Positions 30,076 through 41,168 of a DNA stretch of 64,000 nt are shown here, in pieces. The translations under genes and the position numbers were made by a program. Every line of letters starts with the position of its first letter. Within the stretch, counting starts at the first letter, position 1. The notes below the pieces were generated by a model that had not been told where the DNA came from, did not search any database, and was given only the letters and a program-made list of their open reading frames with translations. Origin of the DNA: Andreprevotia chitinilytica DSM 18519 (lineage in GTDB: Bacteria > Pseudomonadota > Gammaproteobacteria > Burkholderiales > Chitinibacteraceae); the NCBI RefSeq assembly GCF_000711875.1, contig NZ_JONM01000002.1:376769-440768 (forward strand). Reading direction: 5' to 3'.

Positions 30076-31347
30076 TCAAACTTTTCCAGACAGACTGTAC
30101 AGCGGTTCCAAAACCCACTCGTAAAGGCGTCTTGTATCAAGCAAAACATCTGCATCCAGTAGCATGCCGGCCTGAAGCGGCTGCGGTTTTCCGTACGCAT
30201 TGATGAATTGGTGCGCCAGATTAACCGTGATGGAATACAGCGGTTCGTTGCTTCCGGTTGTTCCGTTCATGGTTAGCGTCGCGGCATCGTTTAATTCCTT
30301 CGCAGGGACGGCCGTCCTGGAAACAGATACAACGGTGCCAAGCGCATGCCCAAATTTCTGGTACGGATAGGCTTGAAAGCGCAACAGGACGCGGTCCCCC
30401 GCTTTGATGAAACCAATCGTTCTGCTCGGTGCATATAGATTTGCCAGTAGTTTGGCGCCCTTCGGGACGACGCTGACTAGCGGTTTTGTCGTGTCGACCG
30501 CCTGACCAGGTTCTGCGACCACTGCCGTAGCGATTCCGGGGCCGGGAGCGGTAATCAACAAGCCTCGCTTGGCCTCGCTCTCTGTCAACTCCTGACCGGC
30601 ACTCGCCAGATTCCGCTTGATTTGTGCCAGCTGGTTTTGCTGCTTGAGGGGGAGGCTAAGTAAATCATTTTGTGCGGCCGCCAGATCACGGCCCACATTG
30701 ATGTGATCTCGCTCAAGGCCTTGAAGCCGATTGCGTTGATCCAGAAAGTCTTCCTGCTTTTGTTGTAATTGATCTTTCGAAATATAGTCGTGAGTAAGCA
30801 GATCTTTGTAGCGGGCGACCGCATCTTCAGCAAGTTTCATTCTGCTGTTTTGAACTTCGATCTGGCTTTCGAGCTTAAGTAATTCCGATTCAAGCGCTGT
30901 TATTTTCTTTACCAGGGCGTTGTGGTCTTCTTGTTGAATGGATGCGGTTTTTTCCAGTTCTTCACGCAAAGATTGCTGCCGCTTCTCGACTTGACCGCTA
31001 ATGGCAGCTTGGGTGTTGCCTTGTGTGCTGCTTTGACGCTCGCTCGATAGCACATAAAGTAATTCCCCTTGCTTGACCGGCTGTCCTTCCTGGATATGTT
31101 TCTCCAGCACAATGCCGGGTTGTGGGGCATAGACCTTGATTACCCCTGCATCTGGAATCAGTTGGCCATTCACCGTTGCTCGTGATGTGTAAGTGCCCCA
31201 AAAAAGAAAAGCAATTACCACCAGTCCTACAGCAGTTCCAAATGCGGTAAGAAACGTAAATGAAACCGGCCGAACCAGAACGATCTTGCCAAGCCACGGC
31301 GTTTGACGCGCTTCAAGGGCGGTACGACGGTACAGGTTATGCTTCAC
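30076..31347 (-). CDS. HlyD/CvaA-type membrane-fusion protein
   Basis: A 423-residue periplasmic adaptor. One N-terminal transmembrane helix (FLTAFGTAVGLVVIAFLFWG), a lipoyl-like half motif (GVIKVYAPQPGIVLEKHIQEGQPVKQGE), a long coiled coil at about residues 120-260, the second lipoyl half (AEAKRG-type GLLITAPGPGIATAVVAEPG), and a beta-barrel region. It links the peptidase-ABC protein to the TolC-like channel. The start is GTG at 31347 (GTGAAGCATAAC); the Shine-Dalgarno is weak. A 57-codon open frame with a good ribosome site lies just upstream. Confidence 0.9.
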   Translation of the reverse strand: MKHNLYRRTALEARQTPWLGKIVLVRPVSFTFLTAFGTAVGLVVIAFLFWGTYTSRATVNGQLIPDAGVIKVYAPQPGIVLEKHIQEGQPVKQGELLYVLSSERQSSTQGNTQAAISGQVEKRQQSLREELEKTASIQQEDHNALVKKITALESELLKLESQIEVQNSRMKLAEDAVARYKDLLTHDYISKDQLQQKQEDFLDQRNRLQGLERDHINVGRDLAAAQNDLLSLPLKQQNQLAQIKRNLASAGQELTESEAKRGLLITAPGPGIATAVVAEPGQAVDTTKPLVSVVPKGAKLLANLYAPSRTIGFIKAGDRVLLRFQAYPYQKFGHALGTVVSVSRTAVPAKELNDAATLTMNGTTGSNEPLYSITVNLAHQFINAYGKPQPLQAGMLLDADVLLDTRRLYEWVLEPLYSLSGKV

Positions 31348-31914
31348 TCGGTTGTCTCTGATTATCTGGACTTCTAGCCTGGATGCCAGGAAGTGCCAAA
31401 ACAGGCTGCATCAAAATTGATTGGGCTGTTTTAAATCGAAATGTGCCGCAATTTGCCGCAAGAAACCGCTGGTTGCGCGAACTTGTCATGTGAAATTAAT
31501 TTGTAAGGACGGCACTCTATCGATGAATCATGACAGCTTGATTGCACAAGCAATTCCTTGTTGCTGGATTGTATTGTCAATACATGGCGTTGTACCTCAC
31601 TCATTGCATGAGTCTCCTGAATATCAGGATATGGTGATGTTGACGCTAACCGGCATTTGAAAGAAATATGTCTAGATGTTCTCTCCGTAGATGTAATGCC
31701 AAATAACGCATTGCACACGCGCCTTCTGTCCGTCAATGGGGATATCGGCAATCATATATCAGCAATCATTAATGCTGCCGTGATATCCAACAATTTCCAG
31801 GTGCTTGATTTGTCTCTGTCTTGTTTTTGCCAAGAATGGGTCATGACGATGTAATAATCCCCACTCATGCTGCGTTGCAATTATTTGACTGGTATTGAAC
31901 GACTGGGGTATTGA
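31348..31914. promoter_or_regulatory. Divergent regulatory region of the microcin island
   Basis: 567 AT-rich bases between the leftward exporter operon and the rightward kinase-peptide genes. Promoters for both must be here. I could not define a clear operator or sigma-70 pair. A 57-codon leftward frame with a good ribosome-binding site is listed separately. Two rightward frames (31522-31660, 31657-31854) lack ribosome sites and were not accepted. Confidence 0.5.
31431..31604 (-). CDS. Candidate 57-residue peptide upstream of the exporter genes
   Basis: A short frame beginning MSEVQRHVLTIQSSNKELLV with AGGAGA nine bases before the ATG. It contains three Cys in the second half (SSCHDSSIECRPYKL, AVSCGKL) and no Gly-Gly leader motif. 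It precedes the HlyD-like start by 83 bases on the same strand. It could be a second peptide, a small regulator or a chance frame. No similarity is recognised, and the case rests on the ribosome site and position. Confidence 0.3.
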   Translation of the reverse strand: MSEVQRHVLTIQSSNKELLVQSSCHDSSIECRPYKLISHDKFAQPAVSCGKLRHISI

Positions 31915-32796
31915 ATGAATATCTGCATTTCTAATCTGCATGTGCCGATTGACGATATTGCTCTTGTTCCGTCGGCGCGACTGGCTATGTGCCAAACACC
32001 GGAAAGCGTTACCGGGGATGTCCATTGGATGGCGATTGAAAACGGGAATGTCTATCTGAATCACGCGGGCGGTATTGCAAAATTCCTGGTCAGTGGCGGG
32101 CGCCAAATTGATTTTGAGATTGCGCCGGATATCAGCGAGCAAGATCTGCAGTGCATGTTGATGAGCGCTCCTATGGGGGCATTGATTCATCAGCGTGGAG
32201 AGTTGCCGATTCATGGTGCAGGTTTGGTATCCCCAAAGAACGATGGTGTGACTGTCATCGTCGGCAATTGTGGTGCTGGAAAATCAACAACAAGTGCTGC
32301 GCTGGCCAATCAGGGGTGGCACCTGATTGCAGATGATATATGCCGAATCTCGCCATCGCCCCAACAGGACGAGACAGGTGAATTGGTCGTGCATCGTGGT
32401 TATACGAGAATAAAACTGACTGACGATGCATGTGGCAGATTGGGGTTTGATAGCAGCATTCTGCCGCGCGTCAGCAGCTTTGTAGATAAATACTTTTGGG
32501 AAGCCCCACATATTGGTGGCCCGGAATACGCGCCGAAACGGCTGATCCTGCTTCATCGGCCATCGGGAACCGCCGCGCTGGAGTGGGGGAGGTGTGTGGG
32601 TGAAGTGGCAATTAGAGCGCTGATGCCACATATCTATGCGCCAAATATCGGCTCTACCATCAATGCGCAGAATAGTATGTTTTTGCTTTCCCGGTTGGTT
32701 CAAATTGCTTCGGTTTATGTTTTGTTTATCCCTGCAGGGGTAGGGCCGAAAGAAGTTGCCGATGAAATAACACGTTTTATCCATGAAGACGAGTGA
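31915..32796 (+). CDS. HPr-kinase-like (HprK-related) serine kinase
   Basis: A 293-residue protein carrying the HprK/P kinase core without the classical N-terminal domain. Walker A is GNCGAGKST at residues 117-125, followed by the HprK hallmark HLIADD (136-141); LPIHGAGLV precedes the P-loop as in other HprK-like proteins. True HprK acts on HPr Ser46 in Gram-positives. Truncated HprK relatives also occur in RiPP clusters, where one kind phosphorylates a C-terminal Ser of a lasso-peptide precursor (paeninodin type). Here it sits 198 bases before a peptide gene whose product ends Ser-Ser, so peptide phosphorylation is a plausible role. The start is ATG 31915, with GGGG upstream. Confidence 0.75.
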   Translation: MNICISNLHVPIDDIALVPSARLAMCQTPESVTGDVHWMAIENGNVYLNHAGGIAKFLVSGGRQIDFEIAPDISEQDLQCMLMSAPMGALIHQRGELPIHGAGLVSPKNDGVTVIVGNCGAGKSTTSAALANQGWHLIADDICRISPSPQQDETGELVVHRGYTRIKLTDDACGRLGFDSSILPRVSSFVDKYFWEAPHIGGPEYAPKRLILLHRPSGTAALEWGRCVGEVAIRALMPHIYAPNIGSTINAQNSMFLLSRLVQIASVYVLFIPAGVGPKEVADEITRFIHEDE

Positions 32797-32994
32797 GCCA
32801 GGCTTCGGCTGGAAGGTGTGTGCAAACTCGAACTGGTTAAAGCGCTGGGCTTGGGGAATCCGTCCATCAGGATTGGCGTTGCAGTGCAAATGCAGCTCGA
32901 CAATTCACGCAGGATTGTTTCGTACGAACATTGGGTGAGCCGATGTACGCTTTTTATGGTGCGTCAAACCATATTCACTAACTGGAGGTGTGCT

Positions 32995-33162
32995 TTGAAA
33001 GATTTGACAATGGAAGAAGTGAATGATGTCTCTGGCGGTATTCCTTGGACGACCCCGGCTCTTGTCGCCCTGGCAGACACTGGCTCTTTAGGTCCGCTGG
33101 TTTGGGCCTTTGGCATTGGTTACGGCATTGGTACACTCGCTTACAATTACTTCAGCTCTTAA
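32995..33162 (+). CDS. Class II microcin-like precursor with double-glycine leader
   Basis: A 55-residue peptide starting from TTG 32995, with TGGAGG ten bases before. The leader MKDLTMEEVNDVSGG is a textbook double-glycine leader (hydrophobic residues at -4, -7 and -12 relative to the cut, Gly at -1 and -2). The 40-residue core begins IPWTTPALVALADTG, continues through a Gly-rich hydrophobic helix with GIGYGIGTLAYNYF (overlapping GxxxG), and ends Ser-Ser. No Cys is present. Such cores insert in membranes of related bacteria. The exporter at 26469-31347 carries the matching peptidase. An ATG at 33010 would remove part of the leader and is less likely. Confidence 0.82.
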   Translation: MKDLTMEEVNDVSGGIPWTTPALVALADTGSLGPLVWAFGIGYGIGTLAYNYFSS

Positions 33163-33182
33163 GTTAATGGTTGGGTAATTGG

Positions 33183-33211
33183 TAGCCGTGCAGTAAAATG
33201 CACGGCTATTT
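33183..33211 (+). terminator. Hairpin after the microcin gene
   Basis: TAGCCGTGCA-GTAAAA-TGCACGGCTA, a 10-bp stem followed by only TTTG. Partial termination would give more precursor than downstream immunity mRNA, but this is speculative. Confidence 0.5.
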
Positions 33212-33297
33212 GATGATCGACGTAATATGGGCTTGTTGATGGCGGATCGATTTGATACTGCCATTGTTGAATTGTCTGGATTTTTGGGGTCATTGAA

Positions 33298-33585
33298 ATG
33301 AGAAAGGGTTTGTATATCCTGGCTCTGGTGCTGCTCTTTGCGTCTGTGGCGTATATGATTGATCGCAATATTGTGTTTCTTCTGTTGCTGTCGTCTGCCT
33401 TGGGTTTGCTCGCCATGCTGGAGATGCCAATAGATTGGGACAGAAAAATACCGCTGCGCAAAGGTTTTGCCTTCTTGTCCAAGGAGAGGCTGCAAATTTC
33501 AATGGTTGGCAAATTTTCCGGTGGTATTTCGACAATTACGTTACTTGCGTACTTTGTTCTCAAATTTGCGGATGTCAAATGGTGA
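33298..33585 (+). CDS. Small three-helix membrane protein, candidate microcin immunity protein
   Basis: A 95-residue protein with hydrophobic segments at about residues 4-21 (GLYILALVLLFASVAYMI), 24-43 (NIVFLLLLSSALGLLAMLEM) and 74-90. The loop between the second and third is basic (DRKIPLRKG, SKERLQ). No known family is recognised. Immunity proteins for class II microcins are typically small membrane proteins encoded next to the precursor, and this gene lies 135 bases after it on the same strand. Weak Shine-Dalgarno (GGGG at about 33286). The assignment is from position and form only. Confidence 0.6.
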   Translation: MRKGLYILALVLLFASVAYMIDRNIVFLLLLSSALGLLAMLEMPIDWDRKIPLRKGFAFLSKERLQISMVGKFSGGISTITLLAYFVLKFADVKW

Positions 33586-33717
33586 TGGCCCATAGGGCTG
33601 CCTGATCGAATCTGGCGAATCAGGGTTGGGGTTGTCGTGCGCAGGCTAGTGCTGCTTTGCATATACAAGCCCCATCAGCCCAATGGCGTGCACCGCGCTT
33701 GACTGGCAAAGCGGTAT

Positions 33718-34155
33718 TTACCCGCCCAGTTTCTTCAACCGCTCCCGCAGCACATCCAGATACGTCGCCGGGCTGGGCGCATGGCCGTGGCGTTGCGCCT
33801 GCCAGATCATCTCCCCCAGTCCTTCCATCATTTCATGCAGCGCCTTGTGTTCGTCGCCGGTTGCGGCGCACAGCTGGCCGAATAGCGCTTTTACGCCTGC
33901 CGGCTGATCGATAGAGAGTTGTTCCTCGATAGCCAGATGCATGCTGATGTGCAGGAAGGGGTTGGTCTCGCCATGCTCCGGCGGCCAGTCGCGATCGAGG
34001 TAGTCCTCGGATAAATACCCGTGGTATTCCGGGTGGCGGGCGAGCACGCCGACGGTCATTTTCTCGATGTCTTCCAGCGGCGCACCCGCTTGGTATTTGC
34101 GCCAACTGCCGATGAAAAAGTGTCGTGCTTGATCGCGGGAGGGGTTGAACAGCAT
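33718..34155 (-). CDS. DUF1841 family protein
   Basis: A 145-residue soluble protein matching the betaproteobacterial DUF1841 family: FNPSRDQARHFFIGSWRKYQ at the N-terminus and NPFLHISMHLAIEEQLSIDQ in the middle, whose His/Glu-rich helices resemble a metal-binding bundle. Function is unknown. The gene is leftward. Its start (34155) lies 5 bases from the end of a MITE-like element, so the natural promoter has either been displaced or is supplied by the element. Confidence 0.85.
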   Translation of the reverse strand: MLFNPSRDQARHFFIGSWRKYQAGAPLEDIEKMTVGVLARHPEYHGYLSEDYLDRDWPPEHGETNPFLHISMHLAIEEQLSIDQPAGVKALFGQLCAATGDEHKALHEMMEGLGEMIWQAQRHGHAPSPATYLDVLRERLKKLGG

Positions 34156-34160
34156 GTTTA

Positions 34161-34426
34161 GGCTCTGTTGACGTAGGTTTTGTGGATCGCGTTTGCCCGG
34201 CTTTGGGCCTATTGCCAGGCGAAAGACACGCAGCGTAATGAATTACGCAAGTGGCTTTCAACACCGCAAGAGGCCCAAAGCCGGGCAAACCCTTTGGGCG
34301 AAGCCGACTTTTGCGGTCACTCTGTGTTGTAAGTCGCTGACATAGCCGGTTATGCGGCGCGCCTTACGCCTTGATTGACCGCAAAATTCGGCATCGCGCG
34401 ACCGCAAAACCTACGTCAACAGAGCC
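34161..34426. mobile_element. MITE-like element with nested inverted repeats (266 bp)
   Basis: Perfect 22-base terminal inverted repeats (34161-34182 and 34405-34426) begin GGCTCTGTTGACGTAGG. A second perfect 20-base pair lies inside (GTTTGCCCGGCTTTGGGCCT at 34191-34210, complement at 34271-34290), and a third short palindrome GCGTAAT-GA-ATTACGC sits between them. No transposase frame is present, and no obvious target duplication flanks it. The right part also repeats GACCGCAAAA in direct copies (34377-34386, 34400-34409). I read it as a non-autonomous element mobilised by a transposase encoded elsewhere. Confidence 0.75.
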
Positions 34427-34517
34427 CAAGGTCTACTCTGAAAGCTACTACTTGTGGCATGAACCGGGTATTTTCCGCCTATCCCGCGTTTCACACCATC
34501 TATCTGGAGCACAACCC

Positions 34518-34997
34518 ATGGCTAACCTCTACGACTTCACTGTCACCGATATCCACGGCGCGCAAAAACCGCTCAAGGATTTTGAAGGGCAGGTTTTGCT
34601 GGTCGTCAATGTTGCGAGCCAGTGCGGTTTCACGCCGCAATATGAAGGGTTGCAATCCCTGTATGCGCGTTTGCGCGGGCGGGGTTTTGCGGTGTTGGGT
34701 TTTCCGTGCAACCAGTTCGGCTCGCAAGAGCCGGGCAGCGAGGCGGAGATCGAAACCTTTTGCCAGAGCAAGTTCAACGTGGATTTCCCCTTGTTCGCCA
34801 AGATCGATGTCAATGGCGGCAATGCCGCGCCGCTGTATCGTTTCCTGAAAAAAGAAGAGCCGGGGATTCTGGGCACCGAGGCGATCAAGTGGAACTTCAC
34901 CAAGTTCCTGATCGATCGCAATGGCCAGGTCGTGAAGCGTTTTGCGCCGACCGCGACGCCGGCGGATATCGGCGCCGATATCGAACGTCTTCTTTGA
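34518..34997 (+). CDS. Glutathione peroxidase (Cys type)
   Basis: A 159-residue thiol peroxidase that reduces hydroperoxides. The catalytic tetrad is visible: Cys in NVASQCGFTPQY, Gln in GFPCNQFGSQEPG, and Trp-Asn in IKWNFTKFLID. Length and motifs fit the BtuE/Gpx family with Cys in place of selenocysteine; many such enzymes use thioredoxin rather than glutathione. The start is ATG 34518 with GGAG upstream. The gene lies just right of the MITE-like element, and the C13 peptidase gene follows after 31 bases. Confidence 0.92.
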   Translation: MANLYDFTVTDIHGAQKPLKDFEGQVLLVVNVASQCGFTPQYEGLQSLYARLRGRGFAVLGFPCNQFGSQEPGSEAEIETFCQSKFNVDFPLFAKIDVNGGNAAPLYRFLKKEEPGILGTEAIKWNFTKFLIDRNGQVVKRFAPTATPADIGADIERLL

Positions 34998-35028
34998 GCG
35001 CAACCCCACACATACCGCCCGACGAACC

Positions 35029-36372
35029 ATGCCCACCCACGCGCTCGTCAACCCGTTCACATCTGCGTTCCAGGCGCTGGTTTTCCGCCGCGTACCGCGC
35101 GGGGGCGTACCCCCACGCTGGCCGCTGCTCGTCGTTGTCCTGATCGCGTTGCTGACCGATATCGCCGTCGGCTTTGCCTTTGGCGAGGGTGAGATCTTCA
35201 TGCCGCAGAATATCCCTGGCTGGGGATTTGTCGGCATGCTGCTGTTCGTGATCGGGCAGTGGGGGGATCGTCGCCCGGATAGCGACTGCGGCTGGCTGCT
35301 GTGCGGGTTGTACTTTGCTGCTGGCGCGCTGCTGTCATTGTTGTACTACGGGGCGTGGCTGGCTGTGCAAGAGTGGGCGTCCGCCAAGTGGGCGCATCGA
35401 TTTGGTGTTGCGGTGTGGTTTGCCGTTCCGGTCTGGTTTGGTCTTGCTCTAGGCGCCGCAGCCGGGCGGGGGATTGGGTGGCCGCGCTGGCGGATCGTGG
35501 CCTTGGCGCTGCTGGTCGTCTGCTTGCTGTTTGCCGAGCGGGCGCTCTTCCCCTATGCGAATCACCTGTGGCGACCTGATTTTTCCACTTTGCAAGATCC
35601 ACCGCCGCCGCCGCCCAAGCTGGCCTACGAGGAATCCATCTATGGCGAGCCCGGTGTGCTGAACGATGCGCTCGATGCGATCCTGCCGGGCAAGCGTGGC
35701 AAGCCGGAGGTGTTTTCGATCACGCTGGCGGGCGATGCCGAGCAGGAAGTGTTTCTGCGCGAGGCGCGCTCGTTCGATGCCTTGTTCCACCAGCGCTTTG
35801 GCACCAGTGGTCATTCCATCGTGCTGGCCAATCACGATAGCGTGACCGGTGAAATCCCGATTGCCTCGCGCACCAGTCTCAACGCAGCGCTGCTGCGCAT
35901 GGGGCAGCAGATGAATCGGGAAGAAGACGTGCTGGTGTTGTATCTCACCTCGCATGGCGGCAAGAACCATGACTTCCTGCTGGACGACGCGCCGCTCGAA
36001 CTCGATCCGATCACACCGCAATGGTTGAAGCAGGCTTTGCAGGATGCCGGGATTCGCTGGCAGATCATCATCGTTTCGGCCTGCTATTCCGGCGGCTATG
36101 TTGCGCCGCTGGCCGGGCCGAATGTGCTGATTGCCACGGCCGCGGATGCCAAGCACACCTCGTTCGGATGTGCTGACGAGAACGATTTTACCTATTACGG
36201 TGAAGCGCTTTACCACGCCTTGCAGCGTGAGAAAAACTGGGTGGCTGCCATTGAAATGGCACAGCGCAATGTGTCGGCGCGGGAAAAACGCGAACACATC
36301 GAACCGTCACACCCACAATTGTCGGTAGGGGCCGCAATCGAGCGTAAGTTACTGGATTGGCAGGCGAAATAG
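35029..36372 (+). CDS. Membrane-anchored C13 (legumain/caspase-fold) peptidase
   Basis: A 447-residue protein. Residues of about 30-180 carry four to five transmembrane segments (WPLLVVVLIALLTDIAVGFAF, FVGMLLFVIGQW, and others). A Pro-rich linker (DPPPPPPK) leads to a C13 domain with catalytic His309 in YLTSHGGKNHDF and Cys352 in VSACYSGGYVAP. The family includes legumain and GPI transamidase catalytic subunits. Bacterial substrates are largely unknown; processing of exported proteins is inferred from topology. Start ATG 35029 lacks a strong ribosome site and may depend on the gpx gene upstream. Confidence 0.85.
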   Translation: MPTHALVNPFTSAFQALVFRRVPRGGVPPRWPLLVVVLIALLTDIAVGFAFGEGEIFMPQNIPGWGFVGMLLFVIGQWGDRRPDSDCGWLLCGLYFAAGALLSLLYYGAWLAVQEWASAKWAHRFGVAVWFAVPVWFGLALGAAAGRGIGWPRWRIVALALLVVCLLFAERALFPYANHLWRPDFSTLQDPPPPPPKLAYEESIYGEPGVLNDALDAILPGKRGKPEVFSITLAGDAEQEVFLREARSFDALFHQRFGTSGHSIVLANHDSVTGEIPIASRTSLNAALLRMGQQMNREEDVLVLYLTSHGGKNHDFLLDDAPLELDPITPQWLKQALQDAGIRWQIIIVSACYSGGYVAPLAGPNVLIATAADAKHTSFGCADENDFTYYGEALYHALQREKNWVAAIEMAQRNVSAREKREHIEPSHPQLSVGAAIERKLLDWQAK

Positions 36373-36465
36373 GCTGTTTCATTGACAGTCAATGCGTGCG
36401 GTCTACGTGTTCAGCCTTGAAAGAAAAGGGCTTTTCCGGTAGTATTCCGCAAATTTTGCACACGA

Positions 36466-36494
36466 AACGGGATGGGGCCACCTGTCCCGTTTTT
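36466..36494 (+). promoter_or_regulatory. Attenuator-like hairpin in the carA leader
   Basis: AACGGGA and TCCCGTT pair across a 12-base loop and run into TTTTT (36485-36494), 44 bases before the carA start. Overlapping pairs (CACACG with CGTGTG; GGGGCC with GGCCCC) could form competing structures. This would suit attenuation by pyrimidines or arginine but could also be the terminator of the C13 peptidase gene. Confidence 0.5.
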
Positions 36495-36537
36495 CTACGT
36501 GTGCGGCCCCAAAAATCCTCATTCCAGGAGCCGCCCA

Positions 36538-37671
36538 GTGTCTACCCCTGCCTTGCTCGCACTCGCCGACGGCACGTTGTTCCATGGTATTTCCATCGGT
36601 GCTGATGGTGAAACCATCGGCGAAGTCGTTTTCAATACTTCGATCACCGGTTACCAGGAAATCCTCACCGATCCCTCGTACAACAAACAGATCGTTACCC
36701 TCACCTATCCGCACATCGGCAATTACGGGGTCAACCCGGAAGACGCAGAATCCCGCGCAGTCTTCGCCTCTGGCCTGATCATCCGCGATCTGCCACTCCT
36801 GCATTCCAACTTCCGCGCCAACATGAGCCTGGGTGATTACCTCAAGAGCCATGGCGTGGTGGCGATTGCCGATATCGATACCCGCAAGCTCACCCGCATC
36901 CTGCGCGAGAAGGGCGCCCAGCCCGGCTGCATCGTCAGCGGCGACAATATCGATGCGGCGGCGGCCGTGGAGAAAGCCAAGTCCTTCGGTTCGATGGCCG
37001 GCCAAGACCTCGCCAAGGTCGTGACCGCCAAGGAGAAGTACGAGTGGACGACTGCTGAGTGGAAGCTCGGCGTCGGCTACACCGTGCAGTCCGATCCGCA
37101 CTATCACGTGGTTGCCTACGACTTTGGTGTGAAGCAGAACATCCTGCGCATGCTGGCTGAGCGTGGCTGCCAATTGACGGTCGTGCCGGCACAAACCTCC
37201 GCCGCAGAAGTGCTGGCCATGAAGCCGGATGGCATCTTCCTCTCCAACGGCCCTGGCGATCCGGAACCGTGCGATTACGCCATCGACGCGATCCGCGACT
37301 TCCTCAAGACCGACATCCCGCTGTTCGGCATCTGTCTGGGTCACCAGCTGCTTGGCCTCGCGGTCGGTGGCAAGACCAGCAAGATGAAGTTCGGCCACCA
37401 CGGCGCCAACCATCCGGTGCAAGACCTCGACAGCAAGCACGTGATGATCACCAGCCAGAACCACGGCTTCCAGGTCGATGAATCCAGCCTGCCGGCCAAT
37501 GTGCGTATCACGCACCGCAGCCTGTTCGATGGCACCGTGCAAGGCATCGCGCTGACTGACAAGCCGGCCTACAGCTTCCAAGGGCACCCCGAAGCCAGCC
37601 CCGGCCCGCACGACGTGGCGTATCTCTTCGACAAGTTCATCGCCATGATGGCCGAGCGCTCTGCGCGGTGA
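36538..37671 (+). CDS. carA: Carbamoyl-phosphate synthase small subunit
   Basis: Glutamine amidotransferase subunit that supplies ammonia to CarB for carbamoyl phosphate, the common precursor of arginine and pyrimidines. It has 377 residues: the N-terminal CarA domain ([27 protein letters not shown]) and the class I glutaminase with Cys in [13 protein letters not shown] and His-Glu in [11 protein letters not shown]. Start is GTG 36538 with AGGAG upstream. The leader contains a hairpin with a T-run. carB follows after 142 bases that include a GTGAGG-type inverted repeat. Confidence 0.96.
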   Translation: MSTPALLALADGTLFHGISIGADGETIGEVVFNTSITGYQEILTDPSYNKQIVTLTYPHIGNYGVNPEDAESRAVFASGLIIRDLPLLHSNFRANMSLGDYLKSHGVVAIADIDTRKLTRILREKGAQPGCIVSGDNIDAAAAVEKAKSFGSMAGQDLAKVVTAKEKYEWTTAEWKLGVGYTVQSDPHYHVVAYDFGVKQNILRMLAERGCQLTVVPAQTSAAEVLAMKPDGIFLSNGPGDPEPCDYAIDAIRDFLKTDIPLFGICLGHQLLGLAVGGKTSKMKFGHHGANHPVQDLDSKHVMITSQNHGFQVDESSLPANVRITHRSLFDGTVQGIALTDKPAYSFQGHPEASPGPHDVAYLFDKFIAMMAERSAR

Positions 37672-37676
37672 AGTGT

Positions 37677-37803
37677 GAGGAGGTAGGGGTGAGGTGTAAA
37701 ACCGCGATAGCGGTGCCTTGCCGGGTTTTCAGATTGAATCAACGAAGGGCGATGTGGATGTGGTGACGGGGTTACGCCTCACCCCTCTCACCTCACCCCT
37801 CAC
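37677..37803. repeat. Spaced inverted repeat between carA and carB
   Basis: A GGAGGTAGGGGTGAGGTG block just after carA is mirrored by CACCTCACCCCTCAC and a related CGCCTCACCCCTCTCA block before carB. The RNA could fold into a long imperfect stem in the carAB spacer. Effect on carB expression is unknown. Confidence 0.5.
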
Positions 37804-37813
37804 AGGTACACAA

Positions 37814-41035
<3,222 letters not shown>

Positions 41036-41052
41036 TAAGTTAGCAACCAGTC

Positions 41053-41078
41053 AGCCGCCGTCCTTTGGGACGGCGGCT
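41053..41078 (+). terminator. Intrinsic terminator after carB
   Basis: AGCCGCCGTCC-TTTG-GGACGGCGGCT, 11 bp, followed by GTGCTTTTG. Confidence 0.75.
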
Positions 41079-41168
41079 GTGCTTTTGTGCAACGAGAAAC
41101 TGATGAGTTGGGTCAAGCGTGTCTTGGCCCTTTGCAGGGTCGCAGCGAGCGGCCTGATGGAGAAGAGC

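Noticed and set aside
31522-31854. Two overlapping rightward small frames in the microcin regulatory region
   Set aside because: No ribosome-binding sites, atypical composition, and one overlaps the better-supported leftward frame.
34161-34426. Complete insertion sequence
   Set aside because: Only 266 bases and no transposase frame; treated as non-autonomous.
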